64,000 bases of DNA from Desmodus rotundus (GCF_022682495.2 NC_071388.1:17703559-17767558), one strand, 5' to 3'; positions 12,758-31,239 are shown, counted from the first letter of the stretch. A program made the numbers and translations. Notes: generated by a model not told the origin, from the letters alone.

Positions 12758-13304
12758 AAAAATATGAGCAAAAATTTTGTAGAAAGTCCTTACATTTGGG
12801 AAAACCCTTTTTGCTGCTCCCTTATCAGTCATAATATATCGCCATTCTTTGAAAATCTCTTTACTTTCTGGCAAAATAAGATGCTTCACGTTCATCTGTG
12901 TTTGCCTTGTCCTAGCCCTCCAATCAAGGTATCTAAATGAAACTCCCATTCCTTTTAGCTACTTGTACTTCCTTCTGTATTTAAAAAAAAGATAGTGTGC
13001 TCATTGCTGCTTTCATGTCCTGCTCGTAGACTCTGTTAAAGGGCACAACTGTATACCTGTAAATATGAACTCAAAGATAGCTCCAACTAAAATAAAATAC
13101 CACTGGATATAGTCTTTTCTCCTTCCATATTGTAACTGTTTTCTTCAATAATAGGGCACCTTGCTTCTACTACCCACAAAATATTTATGGATTTTCTCAA
13201 GCTTAGAACACAAAAAGCAGTTTGAGAATTGCTAACCCTACCACTGTGTTCAGCAAACTTACCAACCAACCAGTTTAATATTTGTTTTCCTTTTTTTTCA
13301 GCTG

Positions 13305-13450
13305 ACATATAGCAAATGCATCACCTCAAGTGTGCAATTTCATGAGTTTTGACATAAACCATTTTCATCACCTGGAAAGCACTCTTGTACTTCACAGTCA
13401 ATCACCATTTCCGCTTGCAGAAGCGACTGCTCCTCAGTTTTTTGTGTGAG
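13305..13450. repeat. Possible L1M 3'-UTR fragment
   Basis: Order of GCTGACATATAGCAAATGC, AAGTGTGCAATTTCATGAG, GACATAAACCATTTTCATC resembles the old L1M 3' UTR. Low similarity. Confidence 0.4.
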
Positions 13451-13816
13451 CAGTTATATATAGATTTACAGTCTGGATCACAACTATTGACTAGGCATGT
13501 GTCAATGATGAAATGATCCATAGAAAGTCCTTTTGCCACTTTTCCAGTCTCCTTTATTAAATTTTATTTTTTGATATAATTTTATTTTTTGTGTAATCAC
13601 TTATACTGATATTGCTTAGTATACAACTCCCCTCTCTTTACCTAGATGTAATGTGTGACCACTGGTCATGTTCAATCTTTCTGGCTCTGGATTGCATTCT
13701 GTTTTGACATATTCATTCAGTCAAGTGATATTTATTGAGCACTTATTCTGTGCCAAACAAGGTTCTAAGTTTTGGGGATAATAGTGCTCTACAGGCCCAC
13801 AAAGTGCTTATCCCTT

Positions 13817-14014
13817 AAAAAAAAAATTATGTATTTACTTTTAGAGAGGGGAAGGGAAGAAGAAAGAGAGAAACATCAATGTGTGGTTGCCTTACAAGTG
13901 CCCCCTACTGGGAACATGACCTGCAACCCCAGCATGTGCCCTGACTCAGAATCGAACCGGTGAACCTTTGGTTCTTAGGCCAACACTCAATCCACTGAGC
14001 CACACCAGCTAGGC
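13817..14014 (-). mobile_element. Ves SINE
   Basis: The - strand head (TGCCTAGCTGGTGTGGCTCA) lies at the right and the A-tail (T-rich on - reading of 13817-13830) at the left. Imperfect flanking repeats AAAGTGCTTATCCCTT (13801-13816) and AAAGTCTTTATCCTT (14015-14029) are the likely target duplication. The host sequence before it (13695-13800) is an old repeat with ATTTATTGAGCACTTATTC. Confidence 0.88.
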
Positions 14015-16163
14015 AAAGTCTTTATCCTTATAATGCTTATGTTATAAGGTAAGTCAGAAAAACAAGAAACCTCAAGAAGATTTGCTATTGTTGTTGACCA
14101 GGAAGTGATTGGCAGACAGCTTTGAACAAGATTGGAGATATAGGCAGCTAGGTCCTAAGCCTTGGTGAGGACTCAGTAAGCCATAGTAAATGGGATGTGA
14201 GACCATTTGGAAGGCTAAAAAGTGGTATTATCTAATCAGGATTTTGTATGGAGATGAGACTGCTGGGAGGAGCAAGAGTAAAATCAGGGAGAAAGTTAGA
14301 ATTAAACAATGGTGACCATGGGGTTGTGGCTAAGGAAGCCAGACAAATGGCTGGATCTCATTAGTATGTGTAGTTAGTTAGAGTTACCCGAATTTACTGA
14401 TGATCACTCCTTTTTAAGAATTATATGTTTTTTACTCAATGTTTAATTTATATATTTATTCAACATATATAAGAAAATTAATCTAATAATTACAACACCA
14501 TCTCACTTACTTTTCATTCAGTATTTATACATAGATTTTGTATTTTGCATTATAATTATGTTTTATATAACTAATATATTAATACTTATAAATGATATCA
14601 ATTATATTAATGGTATAACATTTAAATAATAACTTAAAATTTGCTCAAAGGGAGTATGAATACATTATGCAGATTTTACTTTGAAGTGAATAACAGGGAA
14701 CATGTAATTATCAAAAATGACAAGATTGTCTCTTTAAATGCTTTCTGTATATTTTATCTTCAGAAATAATCATATAATAATTCAGGGAAACATAAGTAGA
14801 TTGTTTACTATAAATTTAAATTAATAATAAAATAATGCAGTTCAGAAAGAGTACCCAATCTCCCAAATTTTTATCTGCTAACTATAAATATACTATAAAT
14901 GATATGAGGTAGCTTGTAGCTAACACAATGTTTAGTAATCACTACTTCCTCTCATTATTTTAAGGTTTTGAGTAGAAAACCAATGCATGAACTATATATA
15001 AACTGTGAAGATTAAACATACAAGCTTCAAGCTACTGGTCTAATTAAATACAATCTACAGCAACATTAATCTGATACATTCTCAGTGATTTCCAAAACTG
15101 TTATTGTGATACATACAAAATAGCCTACTTTGCATGTTTTTATTTCTCTTGCATGTATAAGTAGCACTCTGGGAAGGAAATATCTCTCCAACATGTACCA
15201 TTTGCATTTCTCTTTCAAGTCACTCTACAAATCTTTCTGTGTCTATGTAATTAACTTACCCCCACCCTACAAGTCCAGTGCCATGTTAAACTAGGCATTT
15301 GCAACTATTAAGAATTAAATCACTCCGCGATAATTGAAGTTATTGAATTTTGACTTCGTTGTGAATATGGCCTAATTGGCTTAATTCCAGATGTTCACTT
15401 GTAATTTTTTGGAGTTTAAATGTTTCAATCCAATAGTACACTTAAAAGTCCTTGCATATTTAAAAATTATTCTATTCAATTCAATCTGTCTTATAACACA
15501 AATGCTATTCTCTACCAACACTTTATTGATGGCCACCATTGTATAAGGAAAATTATTCAAGTCCATTGAACATGTCAAGTTTATGTTAGATTACAAGCAT
15601 CACAATAGGCTTTTCTGCTTACCTTGAGTCTGTGTGAATTCAGTGGCACCCTGAACAGGAGCCTGCTCTGACCCTCCCTCCATTACTACAGTGGCTGCTG
15701 TGCTGGTCTTGAAGAAATCCTAGGCCAAGATGCTATTTCCACAGTGGAATGTGCTCTGAAGCAGTGGTCTCAGACCGGTCATACATGAGCATAAACTTGG
15801 AGATGTGATTTTAAAATTAGTTTAAAACTAAAATCCCGGTCTCGTTAAATCAAAGATAGAGAAGAGGGGGAGAGTGGGTATCAGTGTTGTTCTCAGTGAT
15901 TATGAATGTGAAACCACAGTTTGAGAAAGACTGTGAAACTCTCACAGTTGAGAGCCACAGTCTAGAACTAGAGATCAAGAGAATATTTAAGAGGAGTGAT
16001 AGAGGGAGATCAGCACTAATTAAGGCTTTCTCTGTGATCTGATAAAAAAAATTAAAGGAATATTTTTAAAGAAGAAATCTTTGGAGAAAATCAAGTACAC
16101 ATTAGGATGGGAACACATAATTCCGAAATATCTTTAAGGAAGATCTCTAAAGAGTAACTGTAG

Positions 16164-20856
<4,693 letters not shown>

Positions 20857-21709
20857 TAAAACTGCTCATCCTACATTTTCAGAAAGCATTGCTATATGAT
20901 GATTTTATTACTTAACAATGATTCTGAAATAAAGAGATCATAAGAGTCTTAATTTTATCCTTTTCTTTTATAAAACTGTGACGTTTGGCTTTTATTTGTG
21001 GACTATTTACGTAGTACTCCTGGGTGGCCCTGAACATTAGAAACAAAACTAACTTGTACCAACAAGGGTTATGCATCAGATGTCTTTAGGGCCTAGGCTT
21101 CAGAGTGAACGTGGGAGACAGCAGGCACAATACGCAGTGGTGGGCCCAGGGATGAGCTGGAGAGTGTACACCTTGGCTAATAGCATTTATTTTCAAATTT
21201 CAATTCCTTAAAACCATCTGCAGACTTTAAAAAAAATAGGTCTCAGGGCAATTTAGCCTAGAAACATCTAATAATCAATCCTAATTTAGAGCATGGTCCA
21301 GATGTCTAGTTACCTGAAATAATTTCTGGAGGAAAACCATGGTGGATAAACTGGTTAGAGCCAGTTTACAGCCAACTTCTATTTGCAAGAAGATAAACGA
21401 AGAACTTACTCAGCCTGGCATAAACATGGCTGTGGAGCTCCTGCACTGGCATTTTCATGTTATCTTTTACATTTCCTGTTAGAGATGGAATAACGTGAAC
21501 TCAGTGCATGTCAATACTGAAATACATTTGCAGTGTCAACAGCTTTGGATTTGTGCGACCTTCAGAGAAAAATCGTACCCACGAACTAGCCTCGAAGAAG
21601 ACAAAACTTAGAAATAACGTAACCACCTATTAGCTGCATGAAATTCACAAACACTCAACAAATAAAAAGTAAATTCTGCTAGATTCCAGAATTATAATTC
21701 ATTTTCAGG

Positions 21710-21870
21710 CTCAGCATGGGGTAATGAGGAAGAGCATGGATTTCACACTCAAACTATTCTTAATTGACCCTTATTGGAAAGACAGTAGGCAAGTCACTCG
21801 GGTTTCATTGAGTGGTTGAAATGAGATAACGCGATGGAGGGTACTCAGTAAGCACTCAAAAATATTAACA
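21710..21870 (-). repeat. MIR fossil, reversed
   Basis: AGAGCATGGATTTCACACTC, then GGCAAGTCACTCGG, then TGAAATGAGATAACGCGATG and AGTAAGCACTCAAAAAT: the reverse MIR order. Confidence 0.6.
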
Positions 21871-22070
21871 GTTCTATTCTGTGACTTCGCAAGTAAATTT
21901 TCTGGCATGTTTTCTGTATTTGAAAATTAATAAAACATTAATACACTAACAGCTACTGGATTAGATTAAACCTGTTAGCAATACTGAACAAACAAATAAC
22001 TTAGAAATGCGGAAGTAGCCATTTATACTGTGGGAAGATGGTTTCACTTACTAAAGTGTGAACAATGTGT

Positions 22071-22106
22071 TATATATATATATGTGTGTGTATGTGTATA
22101 TATATA
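22071..22106. repeat. TA/TG microsatellite
   Basis: (TA)n followed by mixed TG/TA dinucleotides. Confidence 0.9.
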
Positions 22107-23014
22107 AACACATAAATGTCATAATAATTTGACTTGATATAAGACATTTTAACAGACATTTGAGCAGATGAATCTGTATAAGTATCCCCTAGTTAAATCA
22201 ATGTCTCAAGTCATGTAAACTGAACTTTCATCTTAGTTCTACATTTATTCAACTTTGATGAACACTTGCAAACTCAAGATGAATAGGATAGTTGTCTTCA
22301 TGTTAAAATTTGTTCCTGGATTTTATGCATTTCTTTTAAAATGAAACGTGTGCTAACGGTATGATATATTGCCACTTAGAGGGAAATTTATAGAATTATT
22401 GTCCAGGAGGGAAATCAGCTGTACAACTTCAATTACAGTTAATGGGGGTTGTGTGGCAGACACCACATGCACGAGGTAGAAAATATGACTGCGGATGCTA
22501 TTAATGTAGTGTTACATTAAGCCAGTAACACATGCCAGATCTCTGAAATCTTATATTTGGCTCTGATTTCTAAAGTCTAAGCATGTTATTCATTAGCAAG
22601 AAAACTCCTGCACAAAGTAGCACCTTGTATAATATAATGTTATGATGACTGAGTACTCAATAGTCTAAAGAGTCCTCAGTCATGATTTTCTTTGTTCAAC
22701 TTGAAAACAGCTATGCAACGGACTGATTAAGTAGGAATACATTATTTAAAATTATAGATGCCATTATTGACATATCACTTGACTAAGTTCTTTGAAGCAT
22801 TTTTTTCCTCCTATAGTATCAAAGATTTTTACCTTATTAGTCATTCACTCATTCTTGAATATCTTCTGGCTCACTTAAGGCTTGTCTTTTTGAGGCAGTT
22901 GTCTGGATTTTAAGGCACTGCAAGTGGCTGTAGAATGTCCTCTGTACCTAAAGCTAAGAGTATGACACAAAGAGCAGCCCTGTGTGGCCAACCATTCTGA
23001 GCCTTATTCCGTAG

Positions 23015-23190
23015 CAGTGATTTCCTAAGTCTGGCAGACCAGCATCCCTTGGGGAGGTCCTATCAGCGCAGATTCTCAGGCCCTGCCGCAGACCTACTGA
23101 ATCAGAAATGCCAAAGGCGGGTCTTAGCAATGTGTTTTTTGCATGTCGTCAGAGGATTCTGATGTACATTAAAGTCTGAGAACAATTACT
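23015..23190 (-). repeat. MER5-like non-autonomous hAT fossil
   Basis: On + it shows CAGATTCTCAGGCCCTGCCG, GACCTACTGAATCAGAAATG and a closing AAAGTCTGAGAACAATTACT, the reverse complement of the MER5A consensus order. Confidence 0.7.
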
Positions 23191-23594
23191 ACAAAGAAAC
23201 ATGGTCATCGAGCCTCATACTCACATAGTCAAAGGAGGTAGTGACTTTTTCTTTACAAATATAGCATCTCAGTGGAAACATCAATTTTAATACTTTATGT
23301 TCCGGACAGCCACTCATAGTTTTTAAGTACTTACAACATCTCTGAGATAGTGGGAGAATAAACTATCTTCATTAAACACATCAGAAATTAAGACCAGGAG
23401 AGGATACATAACTGAATTGAGTGACAGAATTCAAAAGAGGTCTCCCAACCAGACAGACCACCCAGCCTCTGGGCACCAAGCCTGTGCACAGATCCTTTGA
23501 GTCACTGCAGCTGACCCAGTATGACCTGGGTAATTTAAAATCCTTGATTAGGTAATCAGTCTCTGGTTTCTACTGTCCATTTAGAAAATTATTT

Positions 23595-23706
23595 TTTTTA
23601 GAAAACACAAAGAAAAACAAATGACCTTTTTATAAAAATGTATCAAACCTTTTTTAGAAAACACAAAGAAAACCAAATGACCTTTTAAAAAATATATATC
23701 AAAACT
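23595..23706. repeat. 56-bp tandem duplication
   Basis: Two adjacent copies of a unit beginning TTTTTAGAAAACACAAAGAA and containing CAAATGACCTTTT and ATCAAA; copies start at 23595 and 23651 and differ at a few bases. Confidence 0.85.
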
Positions 23707-24961
23707 TAATATATCAAAATATATTAAGGCTTATTTTTAATAATTTCTAAGTTGCATAGAACTTTGAGTGTGTATTTATTCTTACCTTGGATTGACAGTG
23801 TTCCATAAATATTTCTGAACCTGTATGATGGACTAAGAGTTTAGGATGAAGAAATAAAAAGCCCAGTGCCTGCCTTCAAACAGCTAGAATACATTTGTTA
23901 CACATAGAATAAAGGTAACCTATGTTTGCCAGTGCGATTTACACTCATCTGCACCCAAGAGAGAAAAGGTGCCTTTATAGACCAAAATTTTCCCCCTAAA
24001 TATAAGTCCCTATGATAGTAGAGAATCAGGCAAAAAGTATCTCAGGGCATTTCTAACATCAAGCCTGGGTTGAAATAATCTATCACACTGATTTAAAGGT
24101 GACTTAAAGGAAAATACACAAGGCTTTAACTTCTTTCATAAATAAATAAATAAAAAGGCAAATTAATTTAAATACTTTACATAATTAACATGAAAAAAAC
24201 TTGTCAATTTTATCATTAATTAATAGTGCTATAAGTTTACATTATGGTCATTTTGATTACGCAGAAATAATGATGTGCAAATAAAATCTATGTAATTAAC
24301 TTTACTAGGATCTGCTATAATTAATATTTCTGAAAATTAAAAACATTTCACCAACTGAAATCTCAGACGAAAACATGTATACCTATCACAGAAATTATAT
24401 TATAATTTACCTCTTTCAGTTGAAACAGTAAGTTTTTTTTTCAAAACTCATTGTGTGTGTCTAATGGTGAAAAGGTAACACTACCCAAGACAACAAAAAT
24501 CAACTATGTGTGTTATTAGTTTCTTTAATGCACATAATACAGAATAATTGCCTTTTCCACAAATCCCTTCAAAATACTTCAAATATATCTCCTTTAATTA
24601 AAAAGTAAGCTTTTAATACATATTTTGGTTGGGATGATTCTCAGAGCTGCAACTTAGGGAATTTCTTAGTACACACTAAGATGCTGTAGTCAAACTAAGA
24701 AACTCGCTATGTACACATGCAGTATAAAAACAGTGCACATAAATGATTTTTAAGTTGTCTTAGTTTCTCTGTGTTCTTATGGAGTAGGAAAGGGTTTCCA
24801 TTCTTGACCTACATTGATGCTGAGAATATATGTGTAAAGGTGACTTGCCATTAGATTATATTTTTCATCTTTATTTCTGAATTAATTTGTTAAAAACAAT
24901 TTTATATATGTGTATCAATTGCCCACACACTTACAATTTTCTTTCGTATTTTACTATGTAG

Positions 24962-25117
<156 letters not shown>

Positions 25118-25780
25118 AGTGTGTCCCGAACCAAACACAAAAATCAGGCAGTTTTCCCAACCCACTCTAAGGAGTGTGGTAATTGAGAGTTTTGTAAAAA
25201 AAAAAAAAAAAGTTTCTAAAAGCTTTTATTCTCACCTAAGCCACTGAAATGCAAGGAGGAAAGAAACAAACAAAGGAACAAAACAGAATTAATCTTTACA
25301 ACACTAAATAACTAAAATAATATATCTTGGTTTTATTGTGAACAGCTATTCACAGCTATAATTTCTTTTGTTCTTAATCATTGTTTTTATCATATTCTCT
25401 TATTGAAAGGAATGCTATTTTAAATCATACATTATCCACTTAAAACAACTTATGCAAAATTAGAAAAACAAGTGATATAGACTGTTTCGCACAAGGTATG
25501 TTATTGTTTGAAATGAACTGTTAAAATTATCTAGTTCCAGTTTAAATTGCTATTGTCAGAATCTCAGTATTCTGCCTGCTTTTCTATCCAAGCACATTTC
25601 CAGTTTATCTTGGACATATCCTTAACGGTTCCCCTGCCCATAAAAAATATGTATTGTAAGCTCATGTCATAAACCTGGACTAAATTGATTGCACATTCCT
25701 CTCAAATTGGTTAATCAAACAGCAAACATAAGTACATACATTAACCTTATATCGAAATAAAAGGTAAATTTACTGATATT
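25118..25780 (+). other. TMPRSS15: TMPRSS15 3' UTR (predicted)
   Basis: Non-coding sequence after the TAG. It holds a run of A at about 25196-25212 and is AT-rich. The first canonical AATAAA on this strand in a suitable place is at 25756-25761, about 640 bases after the stop, so the cleavage site is placed near 25780. This end is inferred from the hexamer only; another AATAAA follows near 25991. Confidence 0.55.
25756..25761 (+). terminator. Candidate poly(A) signal of TMPRSS15
   Basis: AATAAA hexamer about 640 bases after the TMPRSS15 stop codon. Choice of this hexamer over the later one near 25991 is inference. Confidence 0.5.
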
Positions 25781-27344
25781 GTAGTTCTTTTATTGGATCC
25801 TTTATCACCTGGATTATTCATGCTATTTCAAGCTAGTATTTTTTAATTTTCAAAAACAATTATACATATTCAAAAAATGCAACTATTAAAATTTCTTTTT
25901 TGATTTATGTGTGTTTCAGTGGATGTTTGTTTCTAACATGCAAAACTTATTTAAACACAGCTGAATAGCCCGTTAGAAGGCCAAAAATGTGGAATAAATG
26001 AATTGGTTTCACTGCTTTAATCTCTGGGATCATTCCCAGAGTAAGTGCAAACTTTGATTTAGCATACCACACAAAATACATTGACTTATTTGGGAAGACA
26101 AAATTCATACATACTTACCAACATACATACAGACACACACATGCATTCTTGCATGAGTCTACGTGGTCCAAATAGAAAAGAGAGTAAGATTCAAAGGAGT
26201 CAAAAGACAGAGTCAATAAGCACAGATTTGCCTTGTAGAAGCAAAACTTGGGCTCCCCCTAAAAGAGATGATCATTATTTACGTACTGTTAAGGCTCTGG
26301 GGGCCACCATGTAGGTTCAAATGGCCCTGGAAGATCAGCAAAGACACAACAGATAATCACCTGCTGTCATGAAAGATTGTTTCACTGGGTGCCAGTCAGA
26401 GAAGAGGAGAAAAATATCATGTAAAAAGGTGTGGACAGGTGCCTGAAGACTGCAAATTCCTCGTAAGCAAGAGTGGAATTTGTTTTTAGGTCAAAAAATC
26501 AGGAGTCCATGGACACACAATTCTCTTTAGACCTTTCCAATTAGGAAGGATAGAACAGCAGGGGAAGGGTGTGCTGTTTGATTTTACCACCTGAATACTA
26601 TTCCCAAATTCACCTGCATTTCAAAACACATATAAGGAACAATGCTCTGAAAATACAAACCCCACAACAGATACACAAGCCACATAGTCCTTTTTATTTT
26701 TCAAAGTTCAGCTAAAATTTTAAGAAACATTCAGGATAGTGTCATGGCCATCTTCTAATAACAGGGAAGTTCATTGTCCCACTCCTCATACCTCATAAGT
26801 TTAGTAATTAATACCAGAAGAGTTATCCAGGCCTGGATCAAGATAAAAGGCAAAACCAAGGCCCCCGCCCATAGCTTTGCCTCTCCGACTGCAGCTGTTG
26901 TAGTCACGGGAGGTAGGGAACCAGGGGAAGCCTAGTCTCCTTCCGTCCAGTCCTGACTAAAGGAAGACACGCTTGGTGGGAGCTTGGTGGGAAGAGGTAG
27001 ATTCCAGCAGCTGGTCTCCCATTCTGCCCAGAAAGATGGCAGCCAAGAAAAGAGGAGTGCTAAATGTGGGCAGATCTAAGCTTAGAATGCAGCTGCCCAT
27101 TCCCTCCATCTCCAAGCAGCTGAAGAGGGGCCAGTGCCCACTAATTTCTATTTTCCCTTTTAGTTTTGCCAACCAACTCCAGCTGTGAATTGCCTAAATG
27201 AAAACTCTTTATCATCCAAATGAAAAGGACTGACAGGAAAAAGATGAGGTTTAACACACACTCTATAACCACAACTTTTATTCTTAACACCCTTAAACAG
27301 TTCTTTCTTTTCATCTTCATGTATCGATACAAACATATCTGTAT
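25781..27344. other. Intergenic space between convergent TMPRSS15 and CHODL
   Basis: About 1.5 kb between the predicted 3' ends. No gene or recognised mobile element. A second AATAAA on + lies near 25991. Confidence 0.55.
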
Positions 27345-27354
27345 TTTATTCACT

Positions 27355-27781
27355 TGAGAGATTTAGACAACACACGGGATCTTTCTTCAGAAACAAGAAC
27401 TTTTTATTTGGTTACAAGGAGCACAGAGACATGTGAGGACCAGATAATTCCAAGTCTCTCTCTCTCAAGAAGGAGACAGGGCATTGAAGAATCGGGGAGC
27501 TGTGACAAGAGGAGCCCCAGTTTCTCTCCCAGGCAAACCCTCAGTGATGGTCGCGTGAGCATGATCACCGATACCCTCCAGCCATTTTTCACACTAACTC
27601 ATAGTTTCTCTCCTTGCTAAAATGTTAGTGTGCTGTGCTCACCTCCACACCAACAGGACCATCTGCCTGGTCCCAAGAGTAAAAACCCTTTTATATGCTG
27701 ATAGAGGTTAAACAGCTAGAAAAAAACCTTAAACAAAGAATGCAGCTATCTGCTTCCAGTTTCAGCCCCAAACCCCTAACA
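27355..27781 (-). mobile_element. Solo LTR, same orientation as CHODL
   Basis: On the - strand the block reads TGTTAGGGGTTTGG … AAATCTCTCA, with TG…CA ends, an ATATAAAA TATA-type box at 27689-27696, and AATAAA at 27403-27408, about 285 bases further on: the U3-R-U5 layout of an LTR. No viral coding sequence is next to it. A clean target duplication was not found, so the outer edges may be off by a few bases. It lies 0.9-1.4 kb downstream of the CHODL stop codon and in the same transcriptional sense. Confidence 0.6.
27403..27408 (-). terminator. Candidate poly(A) signal for CHODL, inside the LTR
   Basis: AATAAA on the - strand, about 1.3 kb after the CHODL stop. A second AATAAA on the same strand, just outside the LTR, is at 27345-27350. 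Either could end CHODL transcripts; ATTAAA variants nearer the stop (for example 28560-28565) are alternatives. Confidence 0.45.
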
Positions 27782-28711
27782 ACTCTTTTTGTATTGTGGT
27801 CAAGGGAGAGACCAAGTTAATTCCAGAAACTTCAGAAAGCTACTTGTGGTTACATAGGCAACACGTGAAGACGACATATAATTACATTGTGTATGCCACT
27901 TTTTTTGTTCTAGATGGAGTATATTGTTTATACAGTCATTAACAAAGTTTAGTAAAAAATCTGTTGAATTTTAAACTAAAAATAATTGTAAGGCACGTGT
28001 CTTGCACAATTGAAATTAGACAGTTCTTGCCTCTAAGTAAAATATTTGAGTGGATTTATACCATAGTTAATGAAATAGTTTCTTATTTCTGAAGCGATTT
28101 CCTACACACTGTCTGATCCAAAGCAGAGAAAGTGAAAGGTGATTCATTTCTAGAAAGGAAACTTTTTCCTATGGTAATGTATTTATGTGTGTGTGAATTC
28201 ATTTGACCACAGTGATAAATTTCTTTAATCAACACAGCATGTATTGAAAAATGAAAGACCATAAAAATAAATATCAGAACAGTTCATTTTTATCAAACAC
28301 ATAAAGGTAAAATATTTTGCACACTGTAAATTTCAATACAATTTACATTACATTAACTAGATTACAACCTATAGAAAGGTAAAAGAAACAAAAATAACTG
28401 CTTCCAACACACATACTTCCGATGTGTTGATAGCAAGTTTATCTGCATGGTCCATTCCACTTACTTGAAGTTTGGGTGCATCATTTAGCAAAATAAGCAT
28501 GTCTCACTCCATTATCAGCATAGCATATTTTGTAAATGAAATAAACATAGAAAACTCAGTTTAATATTTGCCTCAAGGGGGAGCTTACGGTTCATCTTGC
28601 AGATCCTCTGAGACTTCAAGCCATTCCAAGCTAAGGTTCTGATGCCATTCTTTATACAGATCCAGAATTACAAAACTCTGTTTTCTTTTCTGGAGCCAAG
28701 TCAATAAATCT

Positions 28712-28796
28712 TTATACTTCCATGCCACTTTCTTTTCTCGTGCTTTTTGAAATCCACAGTGTAGACTGGTTTGGGCTAGTTTTTGTTCTTCCTTTA
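28712..28796 (-). CDS. CHODL: CHODL terminal coding exon: cytoplasmic tail
   Basis: Last coding exon on the - strand. Acceptor TTTTTCAG precedes 28796; stop TAA is at 28714-28712. It completes a Ser codon and encodes KGRTKTSPNQSTLWISK and then STRKESGMEV. This short, basic, Ser/Thr-rich tail lies in the cytoplasm and matches the main chondrolectin isoform as I recall it. Alternative human transcripts change the tail; I see no second tail exon here. The six exons sum to 822 bases, 273 residues plus stop, the same length I recall for human. Confidence 0.95.
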
Positions 28797-30499
28797 CTGA
28801 AAAACATAAGAAGTAAGTTCAGTGTATGAGACTTCTTATCAAACTGGCCATATCTTGGTCCAAGTGGAGGTATTTGAGAGCCTTATTACAATAGGGCCCT
28901 TCTTCTCTTAGAGTCTATCTTTTCGTCCTTACAAACAATCCCAGATTATTCCAGTATGTGAAGATGGTAAACAGTGCATATAAAAGGATGAAAAGATAAA
29001 ATAGATGGTTCTCTGTTGGATCCCTTATAGTTTAGAATTTGGATACACATGCTAATGTTTCTGACACAACGCCAACATTTTTTATTGTAAGCACCAGTAA
29101 ACCTTTCTTTTTTGGTCTGTGATTTTTGAAATGTTGCTTTTTGAATATTCTTCCATATACGTATGCTGTATTTAATGCCAAATATCAAGATAGTGTTTTT
29201 CTCCTAAGTATAAGGACCTTCCTATTTCCCTATTCCCATCAGTTTTTAGGTCCTACAATTAAGTCACTTAATCACAGAAAGTTTAGTATTGCTTCAGTCT
29301 CTGAAGACAACGTAGATTCCATTGTTGCTATCTTATGGGTATCTGAATTTTCCTAGGTCTGATGTTGAACTTCATTCTCATCGGATGTAGAGTTCGGGCC
29401 CACACTCTCAGCCTGTGCCTCGGGCTGTGCTGTCTTCCAAACCTCCATAAAATGGCCACTTCTCAGGCTCCTGTTTTAGAAGGGGCATGTCCCTGAGTGT
29501 ACCTGTCACCTTCTACCAGACTACTGATTAAGCTCTAGATTCCTTCTGGTCTAGATTCCTGTGCATGAACCCTCCCTGCACTGCTCACCACCTCCAGTGC
29601 CTGTGTATGGCGTTCTGCACTTCCTCCCTCCCACAGGTACCTGTTCCAACAGCACCCTTTCCAATCCCCACAGGTATGCCTTCTGCCCACGCCACTCACT
29701 CTCCATCTGCCTGACCTTGCAGAACTCCTTCAAAGAAAAAAAAATTCTTCCAACAAATAAGCTTGAGAATTTGTTACTAATAAAATAATATGTTCCAGTT
29801 ATATGTTTTGGAGATTTGCATCCAAATAAGTAAGATCAGCACATCTTTACCTATGAAGTCATCTAATATAAATGGAAAATAAATCAAGCAAAGTTTGTGA
29901 AAAACATGGAATTTTTTAATGGTGAAAATGATGGTTAAGTTATTAATGTAGTTTTTGTGTATCATTAGTTTTGCATTTGAGTTACTACCAGTTAGGGAAA
30001 TAAGAGTTATTATTTTGAACATGAGAGGGAATGGTAGAAACCATCATGTGTACCAGACTGGAATTTAAACTTTCTGCAAGGCACTCAGATGATAATGCAG
30101 TTGAGACTCTGATAAACTTTCCCCTTGCTTTCCTGGAGGAAGGGAAAAGGGGAGGATCTGAGAACAATTGTATTAAGCACTACAGCTAATCCCAGCATCT
30201 AGAGCTACTCTATGTTGTTCATATTCTTACTCTGAGGATTTCAAACAGTGAAAACTCCATAGATCTTCAAGATGGAGAAACCTGGAAGACTTTTGAATAA
30301 TAGAATCTCTACTGTAACACACTATTTGGAAGAAGAACAAACAAACTTTAGAAAAAACTCAGTTACTAATACTTTAGTAATTTATATCTCAGAAATTAGA
30401 AAGACTACGTAATATTTTTAAAGTTATTTCTTTTCAAGCTGACTCATTATTCACAGCTCTTCCTTAAAAGTTCCACTGGGTTATGGGAGGTTTATATCA

Positions 30500-30765
30500 A
30501 ATCCTCTCTCTAGATTGAGGGGAAAAAAAGAGAAAGAGAGAGAGAACTCATGGACACAAGCAATAATTTGGTGATTGCAGGCGGGTGAGGGTGGGGGGCA
30601 GTGGAGAAGGATATAAGGGGAATAAACGGTGATTGACAGAGGCCAAACTTGTATAGTGAACACACAATACAATGTACAGATGACGTGGTGTAGAACTGTG
30701 CACCTGAAAGCTGTATAATTTTGTTAATCAATGTTGTCCCAATAAATTCAATTTAAAAAAAAAGA
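30500..30765 (+). mobile_element. L1 3' end
   Basis: Ends TGTGCACCTGAAAGCTGTAT … GTCCCAATAAATTCAATTTA and then an A-rich tail from about 30752, the bat-type L1 3' terminus with its poly(A) signal. A purine-rich GAGA stretch at the left may be part of the L1 3' UTR. Confidence 0.75.
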
Positions 30766-31239
30766 AAGAAAAATCTTCTCTTTACATCATTGCTTTCCAT
30801 AATGATAAATCATCTTTCCATAGTCTTAGGAATTAAGGGAAGAAACTGGATCCTTACTATTGTCTTTATTCCATACAAAATACTGAAAAACATTTTTACC
30901 TGTGTTTACATATACATTGAAAAGCCAAGAGGACACAAAATGTAGTTTTAATTTGCCAGGTATTATTTATCATTATTATTCAAGAGGCCTTACTTAAATA
31001 GCCTATAAATGACAGGTTGGATCTTTTTTAAAATTTATGTGAACTTTGGAGTTTACATTTATTTAACTTGTTTCTGATAATTTTGTTACACAGTGGATTC
31101 ATTAGGGTTTATTTCAAGAAAAGAAGAGGATGAATTAATATCAAAAAAGAAAAATGGCTTACTTACGAGACCTTCCCTGACAGAAAAATTCTCTTCATCA
31201 ATTTTTTTATTGAAAACACTCTGACAAAGATATCTAGAC

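Larger units (their letters stand above)
27345..28711 (-). other. CHODL: CHODL 3' UTR (predicted)
   Basis: Non-coding sequence after the CHODL stop, about 0.93 kb of unique AT-rich DNA and then the LTR. The end point is inferred from poly(A) hexamers. No coding frame of interest is present in the sense direction. Confidence 0.45.
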
